From: JAJDXW01 sp965202895
GTDB lineage: Bacteria > Pseudomonadota > Gammaproteobacteria > HK1
NCBI GenBank assembly: GCA_965202895.1
Contig: OZ241901.1
Location: 4,588,001 to 4,652,000 of the forward strand
Length of the DNA stretch: 64,000 nucleotides
Reading direction: 5' to 3'
Of the stretch, positions 29,247 to 37,236 are shown in pieces. The position numbers and the translations under genes are program-made. The first letter of the stretch is position 1; every line of letters starts with the position of its first letter. The notes under the pieces were generated by a model. That model did no database searches, had not been told where the DNA came from, and saw only the letters and a program-made list of their open reading frames with translations.

Positions 29247-29567
29247 GTGACGGAGTGGACGGACGTCGCCCCGGCCGCCGAGCTGCCGCCCGGCGCATGG
29301 CGTACCGTCGAGGTCGAGGACACCCTCATCGCGGTGTTCAACATCGACGGCGAGTACCACGCCGTCGAGAACCTCTGCACCCACGACCACGCCGAGCTGA
29401 CCGACGGCGAGGTCCGCGGCGGCGTCGTCACCTGCCCGCTCCACGGCGCCGAGTTCTGCCTTCGCACCGGCGAGGCGCTCTCCCCGCCCGCCTACGAGCC
29501 GCTCGCGACCTTCCCGGTGCGCGTCGAGGACGGCGCCGTCCAGGTCCGCGACCCCCGCGGGGACTGA
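29247..29567 (+). CDS. Rieske-type 2Fe-2S ferredoxin
   Basis: 106 residues from GTG 29247. Rieske ligands are clear: CTHDHAEL gives Cys and His, CPLHGAEFCLRTGEA gives the second Cys and His. No membrane helix or oxygenase domain, so a soluble ferredoxin of the type often found at the end of suf operons or in dioxygenases. Likely an electron donor or a SUF client; partner unknown. Confidence 0.9.
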   Translation: MTEWTDVAPAAELPPGAWRTVEVEDTLIAVFNIDGEYHAVENLCTHDHAELTDGEVRGGVVTCPLHGAEFCLRTGEALSPPAYEPLATFPVRVEDGAVQVRDPRGD

Positions 29568-29922
29568 CCGCCTCCCCGCCCCCGGTCGCTTCGCCTTGGG
29601 GAACGATGACGGGTCCGCTCCAGCCTCGGCTGTCCGGAGGTCCATCCAGGCCCTCGTCCTCGCAGCGGTTCAGCGCCGGAACCGCCGCTTCCGCGGAGGC
29701 GGCCGGCGCGCTCGCACACTCCCGGCAATCGAGCCGCCTGCTCCTGCGCCAGCCTTCGCGACCACCACCCGCCCCCAGCGTCCCCGAGCCGCATCCGTCG
29801 AGCACTTGCGTCCGGGTCTCAGGGCCCCTCCTCGGCGCCCATCCGACCGGACAGATTATTGGCTCCTGACACTCCCGACACTGCATCTTGACATCAGTTC
29901 CGATGCACATCAGGATGGCTTC
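29568..29922. other. Gap before vapBC with a dispersed-repeat segment
   Basis: 355 bases. Bases 29826-29851 repeat the right arm and flank of the hairpin at 22601-22635. This repeat marks the boundary between the core SUF operon and the accessory island. Confidence 0.5.
29882..29907 (+). promoter_or_regulatory. Candidate vapBC promoter/operator
   Basis: TTGACA (29888-29893) lies inside an inverted repeat TGCATC-N14-GATGCA (29882-29887 and 29902-29907), 16 bases before the vapB ATG. A weak -10 (CAGGAT) follows at 17 bases. Autorepression by the antitoxin at such a dyad is usual for VapBC. Confidence 0.5.
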
Positions 29923-30183
29923 ATGCGAACCACGCTGACGATCGAGCCCGATGTCGAGCAGCTCCTGCAGCGGGAGATGCGGCGTACCGAGAGGAGCATG
30001 AAGGCGGTCGTGAACGAGGCCCTGCGGCGCGGCCTGGGCGCTCAGGGCAAGCCATCGAGGCCGCCTCGTTTCGGGGTCGAGCCCCATGCCTTCGCCTTCA
30101 AGGCGGGCATCGACGCCGATCGGCTCAATCAGCTCGTGGACGAGTTGGAGGCCGAGGAGATCTCCCGAAAGCTCGAACGGTGA
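29923..30183 (+). CDS. vapB: VapB-type antitoxin (ribbon-helix-helix)
   Basis: 86 residues. The N-terminus MRTTLTIEPDVEQLLQ, then RRTERSMKAVVNEALRRGL, is a ribbon-helix-helix DNA-binding domain; the C-terminal FAFKAGIDADRLNQLVDELE should wrap the toxin. ATG 29923. The stop overlaps the GTG of the toxin gene, so both are made together. Confidence 0.87.
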   Translation: MRTTLTIEPDVEQLLQREMRRTERSMKAVVNEALRRGLGAQGKPSRPPRFGVEPHAFAFKAGIDADRLNQLVDELEAEEISRKLER

Positions 30184-30608
30184 TCATCCCCGACGTCAAC
30201 CTTCTCGTGTACGCCTACGATTCGGGCTCCCGCCGGCACGACGCGGCGCGCGAGTGGTGGGAGGCGTTGATGAACGGGACGGGCAGCGTCGGTATTCCAT
30301 GGGCCGTGATCCTGGGCTTTATCCGAATTACGACACATTCGAGGGTCCTCGAGAATCCCTTGGAGGTGAACGGCGCCTGCTCTCGTGTCAGGGCCTGGCT
30401 CGCCCGGCCCAACGCGATCGTCATTCACCCCGGCGCTCGTCATGCGGACATCCTGTTCAAGCTCATCGAGGCGGCCGGAACAGGCGGCAACCTGACGACG
30501 GACGCACACTTGGCCGCTCTGGCGATCGAGCATCAGGCCGAAGTCCATTCGACCGATGCGGACATGGCGCGGTTTCCCGGACTGCGATGGGTGAACCCGC
30601 TCCCTTGA
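30180..30608 (+). CDS. vapC: VapC-type toxin, PIN-domain ribonuclease
   Basis: 142 residues from GTG 30180 overlapping the vapB stop. PIN features: IIPDVNLLVYAYD with the first Asp, ILGFIRITT, GNLTTDAHLAALAIEH with the central Asp, and STDADMARFPGLRWVNPL with the last acidic cluster. It closely follows the subfamily that ends RFPGLRWxNPL. Expected Mg-dependent RNase restrained by VapB. Confidence 0.9.
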   Translation: MIIPDVNLLVYAYDSGSRRHDAAREWWEALMNGTGSVGIPWAVILGFIRITTHSRVLENPLEVNGACSRVRAWLARPNAIVIHPGARHADILFKLIEAAGTGGNLTTDAHLAALAIEHQAEVHSTDADMARFPGLRWVNPLP

Positions 30609-30888
30609 CGCAACCTCGCTCCGGCGGTCGCAAACGCGCTCGTCTCGGCCCCGGCCTCCGCTCTGCCGCCGCTGCCCGGCCTCTGCCGCCACGCCGCCAT
30701 GTCCTCCCGTATCGATGGTTTCGATGATCCGAATCGGCGGGCGGCGCCGTAGCGATGTGTTCAGGGATCGTCTTGAATGAGACGCCCTCGGGCAGAGGTC
30801 TTGCGGAGGACGGCGCGGGTCCGTTCCGCCGGCCGACGTACAATGGCCCGGACCGAACCGGATCGGATCCGGACAAGGAGGCGAAGCC
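30609..30888. other. vapC-fic gap with candidate -10 element
   Basis: 280 bases. TACAAT at 30839-30844 may be a -10 for the fic gene, without a clear -35. A perfect AAGGAGG lies at 30875-30881, seven bases before the ATG. Confidence 0.5.
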
Positions 30889-32268
30889 ATGTGGAAGGAA
30901 GCCCCGGGCAAGGCGTGGCATCCCATCGAAGGGTTGCCGGACGACGCCCACACGTGGCGCAACGAGCCCTATGACCGGGCCCGCGAAGAGTGGCGCGAGG
31001 TCGAGGCGGCGCTTGCGCGCCGCGGCACCGACCGCTACGCCCTGGAGCAGTGGCTGCGGGAGCAGCGCCGCGCGTTCGCGATCGAGAACGGGCAGATCGA
31101 GCAGCTCTACACCCTCCGCCGGGGGGTGACCGAGCAGCTCATCGTGGAGGGGCTGGAGTGCGTGCGCGGCGCGCACACGATCGAAGGCGTACTGGAAGAC
31201 GAGACCCTGCAAGGGCTGCTGACGGACCAGGAGTCCGCGCTGGAGATGACCTTCGCGCTGGTGAGCGGCGAGAGGCCGCTCGGACATTCCAGCCTGAAGG
31301 AGCTGCACCACCTGCTCACCCGGCATCAGGCGGGCGCGCCGGGGATCGACGGGCACGGAAGGAGGGTGCAGGTCGACCTGCTGCGCGGGGAGTACAAGCT
31401 CCGACCCAACAACCCGCGCCGCGAGGACGGGCTCATCCACGAGTACTGCCCGCCCGAGCACGTGCGCTCGGAGATGGACCGGCTGTTCGAGATGTATGAG
31501 GGGTTCAAGGCGAAGCCGCTGCCGACGGAGGTGCGCGCCGCATGGCTGCACCACCGCTACGTGCAGATCCACCCCTTCCAGGACGGGAACGGGCGCACCG
31601 GCCGGCTGCTGATGGCCTACGAGTTCGCCCGCAACCACGAGTTCGCGCCGATCATCACCGCGGCGGAGAAGCCGACGTACCTGGACATGATGCAGGCGAG
31701 CGACCAGGGGATCGGGGGCGTGCGGGATCTGGCGGAGTATTTCGCGCTGAAGAGCACCGCCCAAACGAGGAGCGCCATCGTGCGCGCCCGCGAGGTCCTG
31801 TACGGAAGGGGCGTCGAGCGGAAGGCGAACGGGCTCGGGCGGGTGAAGACGAACGGGCGGCAGGTGTACACCGGCCCGGGCGGCAGCGGCGACGGCAACG
31901 GCGAGGAGCTGCGCCGGGCCGCGAACGCGGGCGACGCGCGGGCCCAGGCGGTCGTCGGCGCGAAGCTCCTCGAACAAGACGGCGAAGAGGCGAAGGCGCA
32001 AGGGCGCGAGTGGGTGGAGCGCGCGGCGCGCGGCGGGGACGCCCGGGGGGCGGTGATGGCGGGCGACGCCTGCCGGACGGGCGCCGGAGGCCCGCGCGAC
32101 CTCGAAGCCGCGCTGGAGTACTACGAGATGGCGGTGTCGAGCGAGAACGTGGCCGAAGCGCCCGGGACCCGGGACCGGGCGGTCCGGGGCGCGCTGGAGG
32201 CCATCGGGGAGGCGGCGCCCGGCTCCGGGCTGAAGGAACGAGAGGCGATCTGGAAGGCGCGCCGGTAA
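30889..32268 (+). CDS. Fic-domain AMP transferase with C-terminal Sel1-like repeats
   Basis: 459 residues. The Fic motif HPFQDGNGRTGR has catalytic His228 and transfers AMP (or another nucleotide moiety) to a target hydroxyl. A segment AFAIENG with Glu66 fits the class II inhibitory motif (S/T)xxxE(G/N) except for Ala at the first position, so self-inhibition is likely. Residues about 345-440 (AANAGDARAQAVVGAKLL, WVERAARGGDARGAVMAGDAC, DLEAALEYYEMAV) look like Sel1/TPR-type helical repeats, presumably for target binding. ATG 30889 has a perfect Shine-Dalgarno. Single gene in the accessory island. Confidence 0.87.
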   Translation: MWKEAPGKAWHPIEGLPDDAHTWRNEPYDRAREEWREVEAALARRGTDRYALEQWLREQRRAFAIENGQIEQLYTLRRGVTEQLIVEGLECVRGAHTIEGVLEDETLQGLLTDQESALEMTFALVSGERPLGHSSLKELHHLLTRHQAGAPGIDGHGRRVQVDLLRGEYKLRPNNPRREDGLIHEYCPPEHVRSEMDRLFEMYEGFKAKPLPTEVRAAWLHHRYVQIHPFQDGNGRTGRLLMAYEFARNHEFAPIITAAEKPTYLDMMQASDQGIGGVRDLAEYFALKSTAQTRSAIVRAREVLYGRGVERKANGLGRVKTNGRQVYTGPGGSGDGNGEELRRAANAGDARAQAVVGAKLLEQDGEEAKAQGREWVERAARGGDARGAVMAGDACRTGAGGPRDLEAALEYYEMAVSSENVAEAPGTRDRAVRGALEAIGEAAPGSGLKEREAIWKARR

Positions 32269-32342
32269 GCTCGTCGGGGGATGGCCTGCAACGGTCGGGA
32301 TCGGGGGCGCATTCCGCCCGCCCGCCCGCCCGCCCCGCCGCC

Positions 32343-32645
32343 GGGTACGCCGGCCCCGCGCAGGACCCCGACTACCAGCGGATATCCTCCTTCCCCCGCA
32401 TGGTCGAGGGCCTTTCGCGCGCGTTCCTCCTCGCCGAGAGGCTCGCGGCGCTCGACTTCCCGACCCCTGGCAAGCTCTCCACCGAGTACGTCGGCGACGA
32501 GCTGCTCAAGCGCCCCGGGGACTGCGTGTGGCGGGTACGCCGGCGCGGGGAGTGGCTGTACCCGCTGGTGCTGCTGGAGTTCCGGTCCACCGGCGAGCCG
32601 CGTATGGCGTTGCACATCCCCACCTGCACGAGCCCCCTCCGACCG
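32343..32645 (+). pseudogene. Rpn-family (PD-(D/E)XK) nuclease/transposase, N-terminal remnant
   Basis: One frame reads DPDYQRISSFPRMVEGLSRAF, then LDFPTPGKLSTEYVGDELLKR and VWRVRRRGEWLYPLVLLEFRSTGEPRMAL, the nuclease core of recombination-promoting nuclease proteins, including the Asp, Glu (LLEFRS) catalytic region. There is no start codon in front, and the similarity ends near 32640. The gene's C-terminal half lies beyond the DUF418 gene. Confidence 0.75.
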
Positions 32646-32799
32646 ATAGCGCCTCGAGGCCCGGCAGCAGGAAGCCGGAAATCGGGGATCGGAATTCCTC
32701 TCCACCCTGCTACGCTGCCGGCGGGCGAAAGCGTCACCCGTTCGGGCGTTCTCGCGGCCCGCCTCGGCATCCGCCCGGCGAAGCGCCCAGGTCCTTTGC

Positions 32800-34056
32800 A
32801 TGACCGATCCCCCTGGCGGACGGAACACCGGCCCCGTTGCCGAGACCGCGCGCATCGACGCGATCGACGTCCTGCGCGGCGTCGCGCTGCTCGGCATCCT
32901 CCTCATGAACGTCCAGTCGTTCTCGATGCCCCAGGCCGCGTACTTCAACCCGACCGCCTACGGCGACCTCGAAGGAGCGAACCTCTACGTCTGGGTGGCG
33001 GGCCGGATGCTCGCCGACCAGAAGTTCATCACGATCTTCTCGATGCTCTTCGGCGCGGGCATCGTCCTGATGGCGGGACGGGCCGAGGCGCGCGGCGACG
33101 CCCGCCGGGCGCATTACCGCCGGATGGGATGGCTGCTGGTCATCGGGCTGCTCCATGCCCACCTCCTCTGGCCCGGCGACATCCTCTTCCTCTATGCGGT
33201 CTGCGGGATGCTGGTCTACCCGTTGCGCGGGCAGCCGCCGGGGCGTCTGCTGGCGCTGGGAGCGGGACTGCTCGCGGTGGGGTCGGCGCTCTCCGTCGCC
33301 TCCGGCCTGTCGTTCCCGTACTGGCCGGAGGACGAGCGCGCGGCGTTCGCGGCCGGCACGTGGCAGCCGCCGCCGGCGATGATCGAGGAGGAGCTCGCCG
33401 CCTGGCGCGGCGGCTGGCTCGACCAGCAACCCGCCCGGTCGGCGGGGGCGCTCGAGTTCGAGACGTTCACCCTGGCGACGTGGGGCGTATGGCGCGCCGG
33501 GGGGCTCATGCTGATCGGGATGGCGCTCTTCCGGTACGGCGTGTTCGGCGCAAGGCGCCCGACGCGCTTCTACGCGGCGCTGATCGCGGCGGGGGTCGTG
33601 GTCGGCCTTCCGCTCCAGGCGTACGGCATCGCCCTCGATTTCGCGGACGGGTGGCCGGTCCGGTCGTTCTTCGTGGGCGCACAATTCATCTACTGGCCGA
33701 GCATCGTGGTCAGCCTCGCCCATGTCGGCGTGGTCATGCTGGCCTGCCGGACGGCGGCGCTTCGCGGCCTGACCCGTCCGCTGGCGGCCGTGGGCCGGAC
33801 GGCGCTGACCAACTACCTGCTGCAGACGGTCCTCTGCACCACGATCTTCTACGGTCACGGGCTCGGCTGGTTCGGGTCCGTGGACCGCGTCGGGCAGCTC
33901 GGGGTGGTGGGGGCGGTGTGGGCGGTGCAGCTCGCCGCCTCGCCGCTCTGGCTGCGGCGCTTCCACTTCGGACCGGCCGAGTGGGCCTGGCGATGGCTCA
34001 CCTACGGCACCCGCCCGCCGTTGCGGAGAACGCCGGCGCCCGACCCCGCCACGTGA
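32800..34056 (+). CDS. DUF418 membrane protein (YeiB-like)
   Basis: 418 residues. N-terminal RIDAIDVLRGVALLGILLMNVQSF is the family start; about 8-10 membrane helices follow (IGLLHAHLLWPGDILFLYAV, LLALGAGLLAVGSALSV and others). The C-terminal DUF418 block contains VGRTALTNYLLQTVLCTTIFY and FGPAEWAWRWLTYG. Inner-membrane protein of unknown function, perhaps an acyl- or small-molecule-handling enzyme or transporter. It lies exactly between two fragments of an Rpn-type gene, in the same orientation. Confidence 0.88.
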   Translation: MTDPPGGRNTGPVAETARIDAIDVLRGVALLGILLMNVQSFSMPQAAYFNPTAYGDLEGANLYVWVAGRMLADQKFITIFSMLFGAGIVLMAGRAEARGDARRAHYRRMGWLLVIGLLHAHLLWPGDILFLYAVCGMLVYPLRGQPPGRLLALGAGLLAVGSALSVASGLSFPYWPEDERAAFAAGTWQPPPAMIEEELAAWRGGWLDQQPARSAGALEFETFTLATWGVWRAGGLMLIGMALFRYGVFGARRPTRFYAALIAAGVVVGLPLQAYGIALDFADGWPVRSFFVGAQFIYWPSIVVSLAHVGVVMLACRTAALRGLTRPLAAVGRTALTNYLLQTVLCTTIFYGHGLGWFGSVDRVGQLGVVGAVWAVQLAASPLWLRRFHFGPAEWAWRWLTYGTRPPLRRTPAPDPAT

Positions 34057-34074
34057 AATCGGTGGCGGCACCCC

Positions 34075-34611
34075 GTGGGCGCTGCCCGCGTGCTCCCGTG
34101 CCGGCCGCGGCGGAACACCCGGTCGATCGGCGCCGTCGAGCTGCTGGCGCGGCTGCGCGAGGGGATGGAGCGTTTTCCCGGCGGGGAGAGCCGGGCCTTT
34201 CGCCAGGCGCTGCACGCTTGGGCGAGGGCGCTGGAGGCGGACAGGACGGACGGCAGCATGAAGCTGCCGTCGTTCGAGGTGATGGAACGAGAGGAGGGTG
34301 TCGAGATGACGACGTTGCTGGAGGCGAACCTGAACCGCTGGGATGCGAGGGTACGTGCGGAAGCTGCCGAGCAGGCGCGCGCGGAAGAAGGCGCACGACT
34401 CCTCCGCCGTCAGGCGACGGCGAAATTCGATACGCACACGGCGGAGCGCCTGTCGGGCCTGCTGGAGGGCCTGACCGCGCGCGAGGACATGGACCGGCTG
34501 AGCGACTGGATCATCGAGTGCGCCACCGGCGAGGAGCTTCTGTCACGAGTGACCGCCCTTCGGACGCCCGCGAGCACGGAGCCGGATGGTCATGGTGTGC
34601 CTCGGGCCTGA
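34075..34611 (+). pseudogene. Rpn-family nuclease/transposase, C-terminal remnant
   Basis: The frame holds FRQALHAWARALEADR, then RAEAAEQARAEEGARLLRRQATAKF and DRLSDWIIECATGEELLSRV, typical of the C-terminal half (DUF4351-like) of Rpn proteins. The middle of the family is absent. With the N-terminal half at 32343-32645 it brackets the DUF418 gene. It might still be expressed as a short protein from an internal start. Confidence 0.65.
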
Positions 34612-34750
34612 CGCAGCCGGCACCGCTCCACCCCCCTCCGGCCATTCCGCCTCGCACTTCGCGACGCACCCGCACAACGCCTCGTCCATCAGCGATTCTG
34701 TTCCGCTGCCGTGATGCTCTGCCCGTCCGCCGGTACGGCATGGTGGGGTT
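34612..34750. other. Spacer between Rpn remnant and group II intron end
   Basis: 139 bases with no recognised feature. The group II intron 3' end (minus strand) is near 34751. Confidence 0.4.
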
Positions 34751-35145
34751 GGTCGAGTAGAGGCGCCGTTCGCCCGGCGCCCCCCTCACGGATCCGGACG
34801 TGCGGCTTTCCCGCATCCGGCTCCTCGGGAGGGTGACCCGATGTGCTTCAGGGGTAGCGCCAGACATGGACGATTCTCGCCGGGACGATGGGGAACCGGA
34901 GCAACCGCGCCCGGAACCGAGGCCAGTACATTCGGCTGCGGTTGCTCCGGCGCATCGGCACGTACCGCCAAGCCCGCAGGACTTCGGTGCGGAACCGGTC
35001 GATGCTGCGTGCGTTTCCAGTGATGCCGTACCAGGCATGGTGGCCACGCAGCACGGAGTCGAGCCACACCGGTTGCTTGCGCACCGGGGCGTGCATACGC
35101 CGCCGCATGGCGCGTCGCAGCTCCTTGAGCTTCGCCATCTTCGCG
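34751..35145 (-). mobile_element. 5'-truncated group II intron remnant
   Basis: On the minus strand, a maturase C-terminus is followed by an intron domain V at 34823-34791 (hairpin with AGC near its base and a GAAA-type loop). A domain VI-like stem and CTACTCGAC follow at the 3' end near 34751. Everything 5' of the maturase tail is missing. The remnant abuts the broken methylase gene. Confidence 0.78.
34848..35138 (-). pseudogene. Group II intron reverse transcriptase/maturase, C-terminal fragment
   Basis: 96 residues starting MAKLKELRRAMRRRMHAP. The segments WLDSVLRGHHAWYGITGNAR and FRTEVLRAWRYVPMRRSNRSR match the maturase (domain X) region of intron-encoded reverse transcriptases. The reverse transcriptase domain itself is gone. 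Confidence 0.8.
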
Positions 35146-35973
35146 GATAGCGACGGCATCGTCTGCATCCCCCCGGTGCGGGGCGAGCCCTCCGCCGGCG
35201 AGCGGATCTTGGAGCTTCTGGCTGTCGCGTTCGGCGACGCCTGGAGCGACCGCGTGCTCACCCGCCTGCTCACCGAGGCCGGCAGCCCCACCCTCAACGA
35301 CTGGCTCCGCAACCGCTTCTTCGAGCAGCATTGCGCGCGGTTCCACCACCGCCCCTTCGTCTGACACGTTTGGGACGGGCGCAAGCGCGACGGCTTCCAT
35401 ACGCTGGTCGGCTACCACAAGCTGGCCAAGGGCGGCGGCAAGGGCCGCCGATGCCTGGAAGCCCTCACCTGGAGCTATCTCGGCGACTGGATTACCCGCC
35501 AGCGGGACGCGGTGAAGCGCGGCGAAGCCGGTGCGGAAGAGCGTCTGGCGGCAGCGCTCGAGCTGCGCAAGCGCCTCGCCGCCATCCTTGAAGGCGAGCC
35601 GCCCCCCGACCTCTTCATCTGCTGGAAGCCCATCGAAGCGCCGCCCGTCGGCTGGGAGCCGGACGCCGACGACGGCGTGCGCCTCAACCTCCACCCCTTC
35701 CTGGCCGCCGACCTCCCCGGCGGCAAGAAGGGCGCCGGTATACTACGCCCCAAGCCGAACGTCCACTGGCGGAAGGACCGTGGCAGGGAGCCGTTCCGGG
35801 AGCAGCAGCGGTTCCCGTGGTTCTGGCGTGACGGGGAGTTCACGGAAGAGCGTGTGAACGATGTACACTTGCCCACGGCGGAGAAATTGAAGTACCGCCC
35901 GGAGGGGATACTCCTGGAGTCCAAGGCTCCCCGCAGCCCTCGGGTGGATGTATCTCCGAATTTTCGAGGTTGA
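35140..35973 (+). pseudogene. DNA adenine methylase (type IIG/PglX-like) C-terminal remnant with internal stop
   Basis: One continuous frame reads SDGIVCIPPVRGEPSAGERI, WLRNRFFEQHCARFHHRPFV, stop, HVWDGRKRDGFHTLVGYHKL, WSYLGDWITRQRDAV, KRLAAILEGEPPPDLFICWKP, NDVHLPTAEKL. This is the C-terminal part of large SAM-dependent adenine methylases of restriction-modification or BREX/DISARM-like systems. The TGA at 35362-35364 stands where the family has Trp, so a single TGG-to-TGA change broke it. The N-terminal two thirds are missing at the intron junction. Confidence 0.72.
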
Positions 35974-35976
35974 AAA

Positions 35977-37236
35977 GTGCAGACAACATCCCTTCACAAC
36001 CCGGACCGCTACATGGCCGACTTGCGGCAAATCCTGTCGCAAGGCCGCAAGCGGATCGGAATATTGATCGGCGCGGGCGCTCCGACAGCCATCCGGGTCG
36101 ATGAAGACAACCGGATCGTCGAGGATGAAGGACGTCCTCTGATTCCGGACGTAGCAGGCCTGACCAATGCCGTGGTGTCCGCACTCCCTGAAGGTGACCG
36201 AAACATCATAGAAACCTTGAAGAGCGAGATTGTCGAACCTGTCAATATCGAGACCATATTGACGAAAATCCGAAGGCTTGCTCAAGCAATTGGAAATTCG
36301 ACCGTGCATGGTTTGAACGGCAATCAATATGAAGATTTGGGACAGAAAGTTTGCGAAAAAATCGGTGAAGAAGTCGGTTCTCGTCTCCCGGATGCTCCCA
36401 ACCCCTTTTCGGAGCTCGTTTCCTGGATTTCCGGCACGCAAAGGGAATATTCGATAGAAATTTTCACGCCCAACTACGATCTTCTGATGGAAGAAGCTTT
36501 CGAGAGAGCTCGGATCGCCTATTTCGATGGCTTCACGGGATCCCATTCGCCGTTTTTCGATCCCGCCAGCGTTTCATCCGACGAGCTTCCTGCCCGTTGG
36601 TCGCGGCTGTGGAAATTGCATGGCTCTCTTGGGTGGAATATCTCCGAAAACACCGTCGTCAGAACCGGCCAGCGAAATGCCACGGAGTTGATCTATCCGG
36701 ATCATCTCAAGTACGACCAGGTAACACGGCTTCCGTACTCTGCGTTGTTCGAAAGACTCCGCCGTTTCCTGACGACCCCGGATACCCTGCTCATTTGTTC
36801 GGGGTTTTCGTTTCTCGATGCCCATATCTGCGCAGTGCTCGATGAAGCGTTGTCGGCCAACGCACATACGGCAATTCTTGCTTTCCAGTATCGGCGGCTC
36901 GAACACGAAAGTTCAGCGGTAAAGCTCGCGCGCTCCCGCCCGAACATGAGCGTCTATGCGCGAGACGGTGCAGTCATCAACGGGGTTGCAGGACGGTGGC
37001 AACCTGGCCAACCTCCGAACGAAGAATGGGAAGAAATTCGTCGGACATTCTGGGGGAGTATTTCAACCGACGAACCGACGGAATTCCTATTGGGCGACTT
37101 CGCCAAGCTCGCTCAATTCCTTGCACTGACCCAGGCCCGGAAGATTCTGACCTCCATAGCGAACCAGGACAAGGAGGACGACGAAGTGTCCGGTGGCGTT
37201 CCGAATCCCGAGGAGAACGACGATGCTCGGTCGTGA
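35977..37236 (+). CDS. SIR2-domain defence protein (putative NADase)
   Basis: 419 residues from GTG 35977 with GAGG upstream (an ATG at 36013 is the alternative). SIR2-like features: GILIGAGAPTAI (about 28-39), FTPNYDLLMEEAF with Asn166 and Asp168, and WKLHGSLGW with His215, the usual catalytic His. The C-terminal part is unassigned. In known SIR2-HerA systems this protein depletes NAD+ during infection, in complex with HerA. The gene overlaps the HerA gene by 14 bases. Base composition is clearly lower in GC than its neighbours, a sign of transfer. Confidence 0.85.
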   Translation: MQTTSLHNPDRYMADLRQILSQGRKRIGILIGAGAPTAIRVDEDNRIVEDEGRPLIPDVAGLTNAVVSALPEGDRNIIETLKSEIVEPVNIETILTKIRRLAQAIGNSTVHGLNGNQYEDLGQKVCEKIGEEVGSRLPDAPNPFSELVSWISGTQREYSIEIFTPNYDLLMEEAFERARIAYFDGFTGSHSPFFDPASVSSDELPARWSRLWKLHGSLGWNISENTVVRTGQRNATELIYPDHLKYDQVTRLPYSALFERLRRFLTTPDTLLICSGFSFLDAHICAVLDEALSANAHTAILAFQYRRLEHESSAVKLARSRPNMSVYARDGAVINGVAGRWQPGQPPNEEWEEIRRTFWGSISTDEPTEFLLGDFAKLAQFLALTQARKILTSIANQDKEDDEVSGGVPNPEENDDARS

